Counted from the first letter of the stretch, positions 16,309 through 24,210 are shown. The stretch is DNA of 35,893 nt from Candidatus Obscuribacterales bacterium (GCA_021732085.1 JAKFVQ010000032.1:1-35893), one strand, 5' to 3'. The notes: generated from the letters alone by a model not told the origin. Numbers and translations are program-made.

Positions 16309-18330
16309 ATGGATTTGATTGGCGCGACAATTGAAGGGAAGTACAGGATTCTTTCCGTTTTGGGAGCAGGCGGGGCAGGTACCGTCTACAAAGCGGAACA
16401 AGAGGATCTGACAAGGTTCGTCGCCATAAAGGTTCTGCATAAGAACAACGAGAATTCTGATGATCGGTTGAAACTAATTCGGGAAGCGAAGAACCTCTCC
16501 GCTGGTCAAGATCCAAGCATCATAAAAGTCCTTGCTGTTGGTGTGCTCGACGATGACAGCCCATACCTAGTAATGGAATATGTCGAAGGCGAAACGCTGG
16601 ATGCGTTCATTGCAAAGAAGGGCGTCCTTTCTGTTGCAGAGACGATTGAAATAGGCATGAAAATTTCGCAGGCATTGTCTGCTGCGCACTCAAGCAAATT
16701 GATCCACCGAGATTTGAAACCAGCAAATATTCTCATTGAGGAGCGCGGCTCAGAGCGCTTTGTGAAAATATTGGACTTCGGTTTGGCCAAGAATGTTTCG
16801 CAGACTTCCAGTCTTGCGCAACGAAACACTGCAACTGGTGCGATTGTGGGTTCAATTGCATATATGGCTCCAGAAGTCTGTTCTGGGCAGCAAGCAAGTG
16901 CTCAATCGGATGTTTATGCCCTCGGCTGTATTCTGTACGAATGCCTGGTTGGTCACGCAGCGTTTGTTTCCGACAATATTCTGGCTTTGCTTAACATGCA
17001 TCGCGAGGAGTTGCCGGCGTCTCTGCGCGAGCAGCAAAAAGACATTCCGGCGGATCTAGAGCTGATCGTTTTTAAGTGTATCCAGAAGGAGCCGCGAGAT
17101 CGATTTGCCTCGGCAGATGAACTATTCTCTGCCCTTGACGCTGTCAAGGAAGGGCGATCGCTGGAAGCGACACTCAATGGTGTAATAACGGGATCTCGAG
17201 CTCAAAAGAAAGGAAAGACGAAATCCTACCCTCTGCCGGTTATGGTGGTCGCGGCGATTTCAGTGTCAGTGTTTGTAGTTTGTGTTGCTTATCTTGCGCA
17301 GAATAAAAATGCTCCCCAGAAACGAAGTCTGACCGCGACACCTTTGCAACATTTAAAGTCGACCAAGAAGTTGCGTGGTATCAATGCCGATACCATTGAT
17401 TCTCGGGCTCGAAAAATGATTCTGGAGTTTGAAGACATATCGGATGGCTCTGATAGCCAAGAGAGAGCCAGAGCCATGGCATTCATACCTGTCGCGGACG
17501 GAATAATCAAAGACACTGGTAAGTTTGAAATTCTCTATCTTGCTTGGTTTCTCAAAGGACGGGCTTATGCCAAGTTGAGCGATCCTATAAAATCTCTGGA
17601 TGCATATAAGCAATCCTTGTCCTACGCTATCGATGCCGCTCACGGTAAGGAGCCATACCAGGCGGTTTATTCTTATTCTGGAATAATCCACGAGGCTGAA
17701 GCGCTTCGAGATTATGCAACTGCTGAAAACGCAGGTTTGAATGCACTCAAGATCATTGAAGGTAGTGCTGCGGGAAAAACTTTGCCTGTGATTAATATTC
17801 CCTATTTGGAAAACGCAAGGCTGTTGAATTTTTTTGGACTAGCGTTAGAGCATGAGTTCAACTTTCGCTTAGCTCGAGCTGAACTTGCCTTGGGCAAACT
17901 GACTAAAGCAAGGAAGCATGCTGAGCGGGCGTTGAGTCTAGCTGAGTCTATGGAGCGTGGAACAGTTCATACTCGGGTGACGCTGGCCAACATTCTGTCA
18001 GAATTGAAAGAATCGAAGTTGGCATTAGTACAGGCTTCGACCTGCGAAAAACTGCTAGCGGAGTTGAGCCGCTCATCTGGGCACGGAGAAGCTATGCCCA
18101 CTGTTAGCGATATCTTTAACGGGACGGCAAATAATAGCCCGGAATTTCTCTTGGAACAATATAGACTACTGGCAAATTACTATGTGAAGTATGGTTATAA
18201 ACAGGACGCAGTGCGTGTTTTCGATGCCGCCATCGATTTTGCGAAAGAGCATAACTTATCTCACGGTGCTATTGTGCACATGCAGCTAAATGTCCAGAAC
18301 TTAAGAAGGCAAATAGGTACGACAAAATAG
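16309..18330 (+). CDS. Transmembrane Ser/Thr protein kinase with helical-repeat outer domain
   Basis: Hanks-type kinase at residues 1-280: glycine loop GAGGAGTVYKA (19-29), VAIK Lys41, Glu59, HRDLKPAN (133-140) with catalytic Asp135, DFG 156-158, and GSIAYMAPE (activation segment end, 181-189). All catalytic residues are intact, so it should be active. A basic stretch (KKGKTKS) leads into one membrane helix (about 308-330). The outer region of about 340 residues is helical and TPR-like (FLKGRAYAKLSDPIKSLDAY; ARAELALGKLTKARKHAERA; LLANYYVKYGYKQDAVRVF). This matches bacterial PknB-like receptors whose sensor binds protein or peptide ligands. The ligand is unknown; the neighbouring secreted TPR protein is a candidate partner only by proximity. 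The SD is weak. Confidence 0.9.
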   Translation: MDLIGATIEGKYRILSVLGAGGAGTVYKAEQEDLTRFVAIKVLHKNNENSDDRLKLIREAKNLSAGQDPSIIKVLAVGVLDDDSPYLVMEYVEGETLDAFIAKKGVLSVAETIEIGMKISQALSAAHSSKLIHRDLKPANILIEERGSERFVKILDFGLAKNVSQTSSLAQRNTATGAIVGSIAYMAPEVCSGQQASAQSDVYALGCILYECLVGHAAFVSDNILALLNMHREELPASLREQQKDIPADLELIVFKCIQKEPRDRFASADELFSALDAVKEGRSLEATLNGVITGSRAQKKGKTKSYPLPVMVVAAISVSVFVVCVAYLAQNKNAPQKRSLTATPLQHLKSTKKLRGINADTIDSRARKMILEFEDISDGSDSQERARAMAFIPVADGIIKDTGKFEILYLAWFLKGRAYAKLSDPIKSLDAYKQSLSYAIDAAHGKEPYQAVYSYSGIIHEAEALRDYATAENAGLNALKIIEGSAAGKTLPVINIPYLENARLLNFFGLALEHEFNFRLARAELALGKLTKARKHAERALSLAESMERGTVHTRVTLANILSELKESKLALVQASTCEKLLAELSRSSGHGEAMPTVSDIFNGTANNSPEFLLEQYRLLANYYVKYGYKQDAVRVFDAAIDFAKEHNLSHGAIVHMQLNVQNLRRQIGTTK

Positions 18331-18454
18331 TGCTGCCGAGCTTTTGGCGTCCTTGAATGCTGGTTGACTTGGGTGTTCACATGGATCGGATTACCGGAGC
18401 AACTTCGGCCTCCTTGGATTGCTAGTCTTGATTATGAGTTCATCGTTTTTCCTG

Positions 18455-18463
18455 TGTTATACT
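18455..18463 (+). promoter_or_regulatory. Extended -10 promoter for cdd
   Basis: TGTTATACT forms an extended -10 (TGn plus TATACT) 44 nt upstream of the cdd GTG. No strong -35 is present at 17 nt. Confidence 0.45.
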
Positions 18464-18506
18464 CGCTTCAGCGGTTGATGAAGACCCGCTAGAAAGTTGA
18501 GTTGAC

Positions 18507-19004
18507 GTGCCTAATACAGAGAAAACGAAGTCAGTAAACGTGGATCGCGAAGCGATTCGCCAGGCTTTTGAGAAGCATCAGAAATCCTGTGATGCAGCAG
18601 ACAGGGAAAAGCTCGATCGTCTTTTGATTGACTACGCTGTGGTCGCAATGAAGTTCACCTATTCCCCCTATTCGGAGTTTCCGGTTGGCAGTGCTGTTCT
18701 TAGTAAAACCGGAGAAGTTTTCCTGGGATGCAATGTTGAGAATGCCTCATACGGATGCACAATTTGTGCCGAGCGAACTGCGCTTGTAAAGGCTGTTTCA
18801 GAAGGCTTCAAGGAATTCGACACAGTTGCCGTCGTATGCGAGAAGAACAAGGATGCCTGGCCGTGCGGCGCATGCCGTCAGTTCATCGCCGAATTTGGCG
18901 GGGCGATCCGAGTAATAGTTGAAGGATCAGATGGAATGGTCCATGTGAAAAGCATTTCTGAGCTACTCCCGAACATGTTCGGACCAGGGGCACTCGGCAA
19001 GTAG
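18507..19004 (+). CDS. cdd: Cytidine deaminase
   Basis: Zinc-dependent deamination of cytidine and deoxycytidine to uridine in pyrimidine salvage; cytoplasmic, usually a small homotetramer. The zinc site is complete: CAE at 87-89 (Cys87 ligand, Glu89 proton shuttle) within NVENASYGCTICAERTA, and PCGACRQ at 119-125 (Cys120, Cys123). SPYSEFPVGSAV precedes it, as in tetrameric CDAs. The protein is 165 aa, with about 30 more N-terminal residues than typical 130-135-aa enzymes; this charged helical extension (EAIRQAFEKHQKSC) depends on the GTG start. The first in-frame ATG further in (codon for M48) would cut into the fold, so the GTG is preferred. A hairpin (outer GTAGG/CCTAC, inner ATCTTA/TAAGAT, 19001-19043) overlaps the stop codon but lacks a T-run. 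Confidence 0.93.
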   Translation: MPNTEKTKSVNVDREAIRQAFEKHQKSCDAADREKLDRLLIDYAVVAMKFTYSPYSEFPVGSAVLSKTGEVFLGCNVENASYGCTICAERTALVKAVSEGFKEFDTVAVVCEKNKDAWPCGACRQFIAEFGGAIRVIVEGSDGMVHVKSISELLPNMFGPGALGK

Positions 19005-19207
19005 GTCTAGATTTAATCTTACTTCGGGCCCCTAAGATCCTACGCCAAAAGCTGCGAAGCCAACAAAATGGCAGCTGACGGCTTGTCGCCCTTAGTTAAA
19101 AAGTTCTTGACATTGCCCGGTCCTATGTTTCAATAGGAGGGCTAGACTTAGCAGGGAAGGTCGGGCAGTTAACCCTCAGAAATTACTATGATAGGAATTA
19201 ACCGGCG

Positions 19208-19594
19208 ATGGTAACGACTTCATTTAACAGAGCGGACGCACCAACAGACGTGAAAGCTGAAGGTTCTAAGGAGCAAGGCGTCCTAGCTCAAGCCATATCA
19301 GGCAAGGCCATGATTGACGAAGTGCAAGCAAGCACTTTCGGATCGATCGCTCAAGGCGGCTCAGAGAGCCTCCAGAAAGGTCTAGACGCAGGCGCTAAGG
19401 ATATGAATGCCGACCTTGAAAACAAAGGTACTCTTCCTCAGCGATCAAGTGAACTTAGTGATGCTACTCCTGGCGATAAGTCAGCGAATTTCCAAGCAAT
19501 GATGGCTAGCGAGAAGGATAACGCTGACGAAGCGATGACGAATACGTTCCAGCATGTGGAGAATAATCAACCTGTTGAGAAGAAGGAAGAGTAA
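19208..19594 (+). CDS. Small hydrophilic protein of unknown function
   Basis: 128 aa, acidic, rich in Ala, Ser, Asp, Glu and Lys, with no Cys, no Trp, no signal peptide and no membrane segment. It resembles low-complexity stress or hydrophilin-like proteins in composition, but no family motif is visible. Support for it being real comes from consistent codon use, an ATG start, and a strong rho-independent terminator beginning 27 nt after the stop. No classic SD lies at normal distance; the bases before the ATG are AACCGGCG. An upstream TTGACA (19107-19112) could be a -35, with only a poor -10 near 19130. It ends in a run of charged residues (PVEKKEE). Confidence 0.6.
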   Translation: MVTTSFNRADAPTDVKAEGSKEQGVLAQAISGKAMIDEVQASTFGSIAQGGSESLQKGLDAGAKDMNADLENKGTLPQRSSELSDATPGDKSANFQAMMASEKDNADEAMTNTFQHVENNQPVEKKEE

Positions 19595-19620
19595 TTCCAC
19601 ATCTCATTGGACAAAGCTAA

Positions 19621-19648
19621 AAACGCTGCTTCGGCAGCGTTTTTTTTT
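19621..19648 (+). terminator. Rho-independent terminator after the small hydrophilic gene
   Basis: AAACGCTGC pairs with GCAGCGTTT around a TTCG tetraloop, followed by an uninterrupted T-run to 19648. This is a textbook intrinsic terminator for plus-strand transcription. Confidence 0.92.
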
Positions 19649-19680
19649 GCTCGTGCAACGCTTTTTTTGCTCGTGCAACG
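19641..19680 (+). repeat. 20-bp tandem duplication at the terminator T-run
   Basis: Two adjacent 20-nt units ending in TTTTTTTGCTCGTGCAACG differ at only one base. The unit includes the terminator's T-run, so a slippage or duplication event copied the terminator tail. Confidence 0.8.
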
Positions 19681-19857
19681 CTTTCTCCGCTGCCATCCTC
19701 CGAAGATGTTTTGCGCCGGCTGGATAGTCAGATGCGTTTGCTCTTGGCGAAGACTGTGGGAGCGGTAAACCGAGGCGGGAACGTAATTCGATGCGTTTGT
19801 ACTTAGCGGAGGATGCAGAGGCCCAGAATGCGGCGGGAGCATCCGGAGCCCTTAAAA

Positions 19858-21021
19858 CTAGAACTTCAACACGTCAGAGATGCGCTTAGCAGCTAGCTCG
19901 TGACCGGCGTTGGAGAAGTGATACTTCAAGAACATAGCCTTTGGATCTTTTGCTTTGAAATAGTCTTCGGATAGATCGAGATATGTGAAACCAGCCGATT
20001 TGGCTTGCTTCTGGAGCGCTTCGATTTGTACTCCGTAAACCTTATCGTTAACTATATTTGGAAAACAAACGAGCATCAGGTTCGCATTCATGTCCTTACA
20101 ATCAGCATTTACACGTTCGAAGATCTGTTCACTTATCGTCCATGGGTTCTTGTGTGTGTATGGAGCTTGAACGTTCCATTGTTTCTTCGAGCCCGGCAGC
20201 AACTTCGTAAGGCTGCCTCGAACCTTTGAATAAAGCATTTCATTCAGGCTAAGTGTCAAATTCATGTGCGTCAGGATGCCGTAAATGCGGCTGTTTCGGC
20301 GCAAGAAATCGATAGTCGGATTTGGACGAAAACTGTCCTTGTTGAATTCCAAGATTGTGTTGTCTTGGGTAAGCTTGCCGTCGGCGCCGATGTAGAAGTA
20401 TGGGCGTGGCTCTGCTTTTAATGTGTTGGGGTCGCGGATGTTCTCTATGTAATCGCCCCTGTTGTACATGAGGATGACCAGATCGGGTTGGAATGGCTTC
20501 ACTTGTTTCTCGAGCTGGAGCATTTCTTGTCCGTTGGAGTAACTAGAGCAACCAAAATTAAGAACTTCGATTGTCTTGCCGTTTCTTTCTTCCGGCGTGC
20601 GGTCATTCAGCATCTTCTCCAGGACTGACCCGTAGGTCTTCCCCAGAGCTACCTGCATGCCCTCTGTTGCAGAGTCGCCGAGCAGAGCTATCCGATATAC
20701 CCCCGCCGGCTTTTGGATCGCATGCTCGCGGTCACGGAGCCCCTGTGAGCTGAGATGCTCGTCCGAGTATCCCTCAAGTCTCCACACGACCTTCTTACCG
20801 GCAATATGTCGGACTCCGAGTTCGGAATCCGGCTCGAGAAACTCTTCATTACCGACGCCAGCGAAATTGCAGTAAGCTTCCAGTGCAAGTATTCCAATTG
20901 CCAGTGTCAATGCAAATTCCAGAGGAGCAAACCAGCGAACTGGTTTCTTCCTGATTGATTCAAGCTCCTCACGGTTTTGAGGAATTGTCGGTGTTTTACT
21001 TTCTTTTACTGTAGCTGGCAT
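19858..21021 (-). CDS. Membrane-anchored SGNH/GDSL hydrolase-like protein (partner of MBOAT)
   Basis: 387 aa. A basic N-terminus is followed by one membrane helix (about 32-50), leaving the rest probably outside the cytoplasm. The SGNH block I is IALLGDSATEG with Ser117; GCSSYSNGQE and LVILMYNRGDY resemble blocks II and III; the C-terminus has KYHFSNAGHELAA as block V. In most SGNH enzymes an Asp stands three residues before the catalytic His; here that position is not Asp, so the triad may be a dyad or use another acid. Directly downstream of an MBOAT gene with a 27-nt gap, it matches AlgI/AlgJ- or DltB/DltD-like pairs, where the SGNH protein passes acetyl groups to an exported glycan. The target polymer is unknown. 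Confidence 0.78.
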   Translation of the reverse strand: MPATVKESKTPTIPQNREELESIRKKPVRWFAPLEFALTLAIGILALEAYCNFAGVGNEEFLEPDSELGVRHIAGKKVVWRLEGYSDEHLSSQGLRDREHAIQKPAGVYRIALLGDSATEGMQVALGKTYGSVLEKMLNDRTPEERNGKTIEVLNFGCSSYSNGQEMLQLEKQVKPFQPDLVILMYNRGDYIENIRDPNTLKAEPRPYFYIGADGKLTQDNTILEFNKDSFRPNPTIDFLRRNSRIYGILTHMNLTLSLNEMLYSKVRGSLTKLLPGSKKQWNVQAPYTHKNPWTISEQIFERVNADCKDMNANLMLVCFPNIVNDKVYGVQIEALQKQAKSAGFTYLDLSEDYFKAKDPKAMFLKYHFSNAGHELAAKRISDVLKF

Positions 21022-21048
21022 AGGAGTCTCTTGAATCTTAGGATGCGA

Positions 21049-22524
21049 TTAGAACTGGAAGTAAATAAATGGTGCTACATCACCGGGTGCAAAGCCCATA
21101 ATGAGCAACCCGATCGATACGTATGCTGCAGCCCTTGTAGGCCAGGAATTATTCCAATAAGACATGGCTGGAGAAAGAACCGGCAACCCTTTCTTCTCGA
21201 TTGCTTTTGCCAGCTGTTCTGTTGCGAGAAAGGCGGCATAAAGACCTAGTGAGAATGGCAAAGTTGAAGTCAGAAATGCGTTTATTACAGAAGCTGATGG
21301 AGCAACTGTGAACATTCGGCTGGCGACATGCAAAGCTTGCGGTACGTCACTTGCTCTGAACAGAATGCAAGCAAAGATCAGGAACGTGAATGTGAGTGCA
21401 ACGCCCGTCCAGTGCCAAAGGAAATGGGGGCGCAGGCGGCTGAGAGCAGGAGTCCGATTAACGAAATCGCTCCAATCTTTGGTGACCACCAGTCCGGCTC
21501 CGTGGAACATTCCCCATATTACATAGTGCCAGTCGGCACCATGCCACAACCCGCCGAGTGCCATGGTGATGAAAAGATTTCGCTTGAGCTTGAAGTTGGA
21601 TACGCGCGATCCGCCCATTGGAATGAAGAGATAATCCCGAAGCCAAGTCGAAAGCGAAATGTGCCAACGTCTCCAAAACTCAGTCAAACTGGCCGCAAGG
21701 AATGGCCAGTTAAAGTTTTCTGGTAGGCGATAGCCTAGAAGCAGTGCTGATCCGCGTCCAATATCCGTATATCCGGAAAAGTCCACATAAATTTGAATCG
21801 TAAATCCAACTGCTGCCAGCCAGGCATCAACTGTTCCCATTTGTGCAGGATTGTTGAAACCGACTGCGACTACGTGACCTAAATTGTCACCGAGAACCAT
21901 TTTTTTGAACAAACCAATCAAGATAAGACCGATGCCCTCGCGGAAAGCTGCAGGGTCGAATTTGTGATCTGACTTGAGTTGATCATCGAAGTCCTGGAAA
22001 CGTTTGATCGGTCCGGCGATTTGCGATGGGAAGAAAGCAGCAAACAATGCGAACCAGAAAAAGTTCGTCATTGGCTTGCTGCCACGGTAAACATCAACCA
22101 GGTAGTGAATGAATTCAAAAGTGAAGAACGAAATACCGAGCGGAAGCAGAATGTTCAATGTAGGGCTGCTGGCTGCCAGTCCGCTGTTCCATCCAATGAA
22201 GTCACCGGCAATATGTAATGAATTCCACACTGATTTCAATAAGAAGTCTGCGTATTTGAAGAAACAAAGGCTGCCCAAGTTAAAGATGAGCGATGCAACT
22301 AATATGCGCTTCTTGTGGTCGGCCCATTTATCGAGAGCGATACCAAAGAAGAAATTCACCAGAGTCAGTGCAAGGATCAAGAGCCCGTAGGTCGGCATCC
22401 AGTGCATGTAGAAGACGTAGCTGGCGATCAGCAATAGAATGCGTCTTCCCAAGGGTGGCAATGCCCAATGCAACGCGACGACGAAAGGTAAGAAGACCAA
22501 GTACGTGAAACTATTGAAGAGCAC
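21049..22524 (-). CDS. MBOAT family O-acyltransferase (AlgI/PatA-like)
   Basis: 491-aa polytopic membrane protein with about 10-12 hydrophobic segments. MBOAT landmarks are present: FFPSQIAGPIKR (about 164-174), QIYVDFSGYTDIGRG (about 244-258), TEFWRRWHISLSTWLRDYLF with H288, and the catalytic histidine H328 in GGLWHGADW. AlgI-type MBOATs move acyl groups, usually acetyl, across the inner membrane to decorate exported polysaccharides such as alginate, peptidoglycan or cellulose. The start is a GTG with AGGA 8 nt upstream and MLFNSFTYLVFLPF as the first residues, exactly how AlgI homologs begin. It forms a two-gene operon with the SGNH protein downstream. Confidence 0.92.
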   Translation of the reverse strand: MLFNSFTYLVFLPFVVALHWALPPLGRRILLLIASYVFYMHWMPTYGLLILALTLVNFFFGIALDKWADHKKRILVASLIFNLGSLCFFKYADFLLKSVWNSLHIAGDFIGWNSGLAASSPTLNILLPLGISFFTFEFIHYLVDVYRGSKPMTNFFWFALFAAFFPSQIAGPIKRFQDFDDQLKSDHKFDPAAFREGIGLILIGLFKKMVLGDNLGHVVAVGFNNPAQMGTVDAWLAAVGFTIQIYVDFSGYTDIGRGSALLLGYRLPENFNWPFLAASLTEFWRRWHISLSTWLRDYLFIPMGGSRVSNFKLKRNLFITMALGGLWHGADWHYVIWGMFHGAGLVVTKDWSDFVNRTPALSRLRPHFLWHWTGVALTFTFLIFACILFRASDVPQALHVASRMFTVAPSASVINAFLTSTLPFSLGLYAAFLATEQLAKAIEKKGLPVLSPAMSYWNNSWPTRAAAYVSIGLLIMGFAPGDVAPFIYFQF

Positions 22525-22948
22525 TTCTTTGTTCCTAGACTGGGATGGCTGGCGATAATAACACGCTTGGCACCCTCATACCTTTGCATCCTTACATCTT
22601 GGCGGGCATGTCCCACGGACGTGGGGCTCTGGGCGTTACATTGCATCTTGCTAATAAGACAAGTCGGCGACACAGTGATGACAAGCGGTGGCGCGAGTTG
22701 GCGGAATTGCTGTCTGTATCTCCACTTTGAAACCGACTTCCATTGGGCTTTCACAAGTTCGCAGATCTAAAACTTGTCTCAAACAGACGCGTGTTTTGAT
22801 TCGTCCTTCGTGTGTTTAACCGTTGAAAGTCCTCGCAAACAGGCGAATTTCGGAGTCGTCGTAATGCATGTTTACATTTGAGATCTGATCACTAGCTTTC
22901 TAGGATGTCGAAGTCAATTCGATCTCTTTCTCAACTCATTTAGAAAAC
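22525..22948. other. About 420-bp intergenic region without a supported gene
   Basis: It separates the divergent MBOAT gene and the three-gene cluster. Short open frames (about 61-67 codons near 22545-22770) lack SD sites and look random. Promoters for both directions should lie here, but no good -35/-10 pair was found. Confidence 0.5.
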
Positions 22949-23025
22949 ACCAAGCAGCAATAGTAACTAGTAACTGTTCCTTCTCCACAGCCTGTGGCGG
23001 TTGAACCTTGCTGTTTGGTTTTTTT
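22949..23025 (+). promoter_or_regulatory. Attenuator-like leader before the three-gene cluster
   Basis: ACCAAGCAGCAA (22949-22960) pairs with TTGCTGTTTGGT (23008-23019), 12 bp with one G/T position, and is followed at once by a run of seven T (23019-23025). Inside the 47-nt loop is a perfect hairpin CCACAG/CTGTGG (22985-22997) and a TAGTAACTAGTAAC direct repeat. A terminator-like structure 45 nt before a start codon suggests transcription attenuation or a riboregulator; no known riboswitch class is recognised. Confidence 0.5.
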
Positions 23026-23069
23026 GTGGGCGAAAGAGACGACGTTTGACCAAAACAAGAGAAGTCAAA

Positions 23070-23354
23070 ATGAAAACGTTCTTTCGCAGAGCGTATTGGA
23101 TCCTGCTTTCAGCAGCGATCGCAATCACGCTGTTTCTCGGCACCGCAATTTGGGGCGCCCTGATGAGCGGTGCAGCACTTCTGTGCAGCTTCGCTTGGCC
23201 CAGGCAATCCGACGATGCGTTGCAGAAAGTCTGTCTCGCCGCCGCCGTGCTGTGTTTCATTGGTGCGATGTTCGGCGGCTTTACTCAGGGCGCATGGCTC
23301 TGGGCTGGGGTTGCTGTGTTCGGCTTCCTCACTGTCACTGTGAAGATGCAGTAA
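23070..23354 (+). CDS. Small membrane protein of unknown function
   Basis: 94 aa starting MKTFFRRAYW. Three hydrophobic segments are visible: ILLSAAIAITLFLGTAIWGA (about 10-30), VCLAAAVLCFIGAMFGGF (about 53-70) and WLWAGVAVFGFLTVTV (about 75-91), separated by a short polar loop with RQSDDALQK. The positive N-terminus predicts a cytoplasmic start. The bases before the ATG (AAGAGAAGTCAAA) give a modest SD. An in-frame ATG 23 codons upstream lies in the leader terminator and is unlikely. Codons are strongly C/G-ending, unlike the neighbouring MBOAT gene. It is first in the cluster. I do not recognise a family. Confidence 0.6.
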   Translation: MKTFFRRAYWILLSAAIAITLFLGTAIWGALMSGAALLCSFAWPRQSDDALQKVCLAAAVLCFIGAMFGGFTQGAWLWAGVAVFGFLTVTVKMQ

Positions 23355-23436
23355 GCTACGGCTTACGCACTTCGCGAACTCTTGCATCGTTGTGGTGCAA
23401 GTAGCGGACCTTAGGGATCGCTCAACTGAGCCTAAG
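23351..23436 (+). promoter_or_regulatory. Three consecutive hairpins in the first junction of the cluster
   Basis: GTAAGC-TACG-GCTTAC (23351-23366, overlapping the stop codon), CTTGCA/TGCAAG (23381-23401), and a two-part stem CTTAG/CTAAG enclosing GCTC/GAGC (23410-23436). None has a T-run. They may protect or process the mRNA or tune translation of the next gene, whose start is 23 nt further on. Confidence 0.45.
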
Positions 23437-23458
23437 AAGCTCAGACATGGAGATTACA

Positions 23459-23815
23459 ATGCAAGGCAAGAAGAATTTCGTATTCTTCAATCTCGACGGA
23501 GAGTGGGAAAGCAAGGGCGTGATTGCACGTGTCGGACAGGTTCTGATCATTTGCCGCGACCTCAAGCGCGACGGCAAACCGGATCTGCAGGAACTGCGTC
23601 TGCCCTGGCACTGCTTCGAGCAAATCAAAGGCTCGTTGCAGACCGCCTACCTCCCTGGTCAGCCCAAAGGCACCGAAGCGCTCTACGCCTTCGAGGCCAA
23701 ATGCGAGGCTGGCGGACTCCTGATCGTGCGGTTTGGCGAGCTCAGCCCGATCCCGTGCGATTACGTCGAGCGGAGTACCGGAATCACCATTTATCCGGAT
23801 TACGCCCGCAAGTAG
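23459..23815 (+). CDS. 118-aa soluble protein of unknown function
   Basis: Starts MQGKKNFVFF at an ATG preceded by GGAG with 6-nt spacing. Another ATG twelve bases upstream overlaps that SD and is less likely. The protein has no signal peptide or membrane span. It looks like a small beta-rich domain: alternating strands GVIARVGQVLIICRDL, LQELRLPWHCFEQI and GGLLIVRFGEL, with three other Cys (C36, C79 and C96 approx.) besides that in WHCF. Strong C/G-ending codon use suggests high expression. Middle gene of the cluster; no family recognised. Confidence 0.65.
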   Translation: MQGKKNFVFFNLDGEWESKGVIARVGQVLIICRDLKRDGKPDLQELRLPWHCFEQIKGSLQTAYLPGQPKGTEALYAFEAKCEAGGLLIVRFGELSPIPCDYVERSTGITIYPDYARK

Positions 23816-23816
23816 A

Positions 23817-23876
23817 TTAGCAGCACCGCAAGCTGGCTGCTGAAGAGTATTCACCTGGAACCGAGCGTATCGGTTC
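23817..23876 (+). promoter_or_regulatory. Two hairpins in the second junction of the cluster
   Basis: AGCAGC/GCTGCT (about 23817-23843, extended by a G/T and an A/T pair) and a perfect GAACCGA-GCGTA-TCGGTTC (23858-23876). The latter ends 23 nt before the next ATG, just upstream of its AGAGAGG SD. Confidence 0.5.
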
Positions 23877-23899
23877 TCTAACCAAAGAGAGGCTCAACA

Positions 23900-24109
23900 A
23901 TGAGCGACGGTATGAAGGATCGCGGTCGTGCACTCGAAGAGAAGTGGGCGCGCGACGAGCAGGCCAAGGCTATCGAGCGGATGAAGAAGGGTGCGGGCGA
24001 CAAGAAGAAGTCCGGCACTTCCAAGCCGAAGAAGGCTGCCGCCGGTTGCAAGTGCGCTTCTGAGTGCGCTTGTAGCTCGAAGGAGAAGGGCTGCGGTTGC
24101 AGCTGCTAA
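23900..24109 (+). CDS. Small cysteine-rich, lysine-rich protein (metallothionein-like tail)
   Basis: 69 aa with two parts. Residues 1-48 are highly charged and Lys/Ala-rich (MKDRGRALEEKWARDEQAKA then KKKSGTSKPKKAAAG) and probably helical then disordered. Residues 50-69 contain seven Cys in 20 positions in CxC and CxxxC spacing (CKC, CACSS, CGCSC), ending in Cys. That density is typical of metal-thiolate binding, as in metallothioneins, but the sequence is not one of the known bacterial SmtA types I can name. AGAGAGG precedes the ATG with 7-nt spacing. Last gene of the cluster, with strong C/G-ending codons. Metal binding is inferred from composition alone. Confidence 0.65.
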   Translation: MSDGMKDRGRALEEKWARDEQAKAIERMKKGAGDKKKSGTSKPKKAAAGCKCASECACSSKEKGCGCSC

Positions 24110-24130
24110 TCCGTTCGGTCTGCCACTGAA

Positions 24131-24210
24131 TCAGCGCTAGTTCGAAAAAGGAACGCTGAGCAGGTTTACTAGAGGGGAGGTTGGGCAAACAAATAAGCTC
24201 AACCTCCTCT
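24131..24210 (+). terminator. Double hairpin ending the three-gene cluster
   Basis: First a two-part stem (TCAGCG/CGCTGA enclosing GTTC/GAAC, 24131-24159), then a long stem AGAGGGGAGGTTGGGC / GCTCAACCTCCTCT (24171-24186 with 24197-24210; one bulged G and one G/T). The downstream T content is low (CGCTTTCTATC), so termination would be weak or Rho-assisted. Confidence 0.5.
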
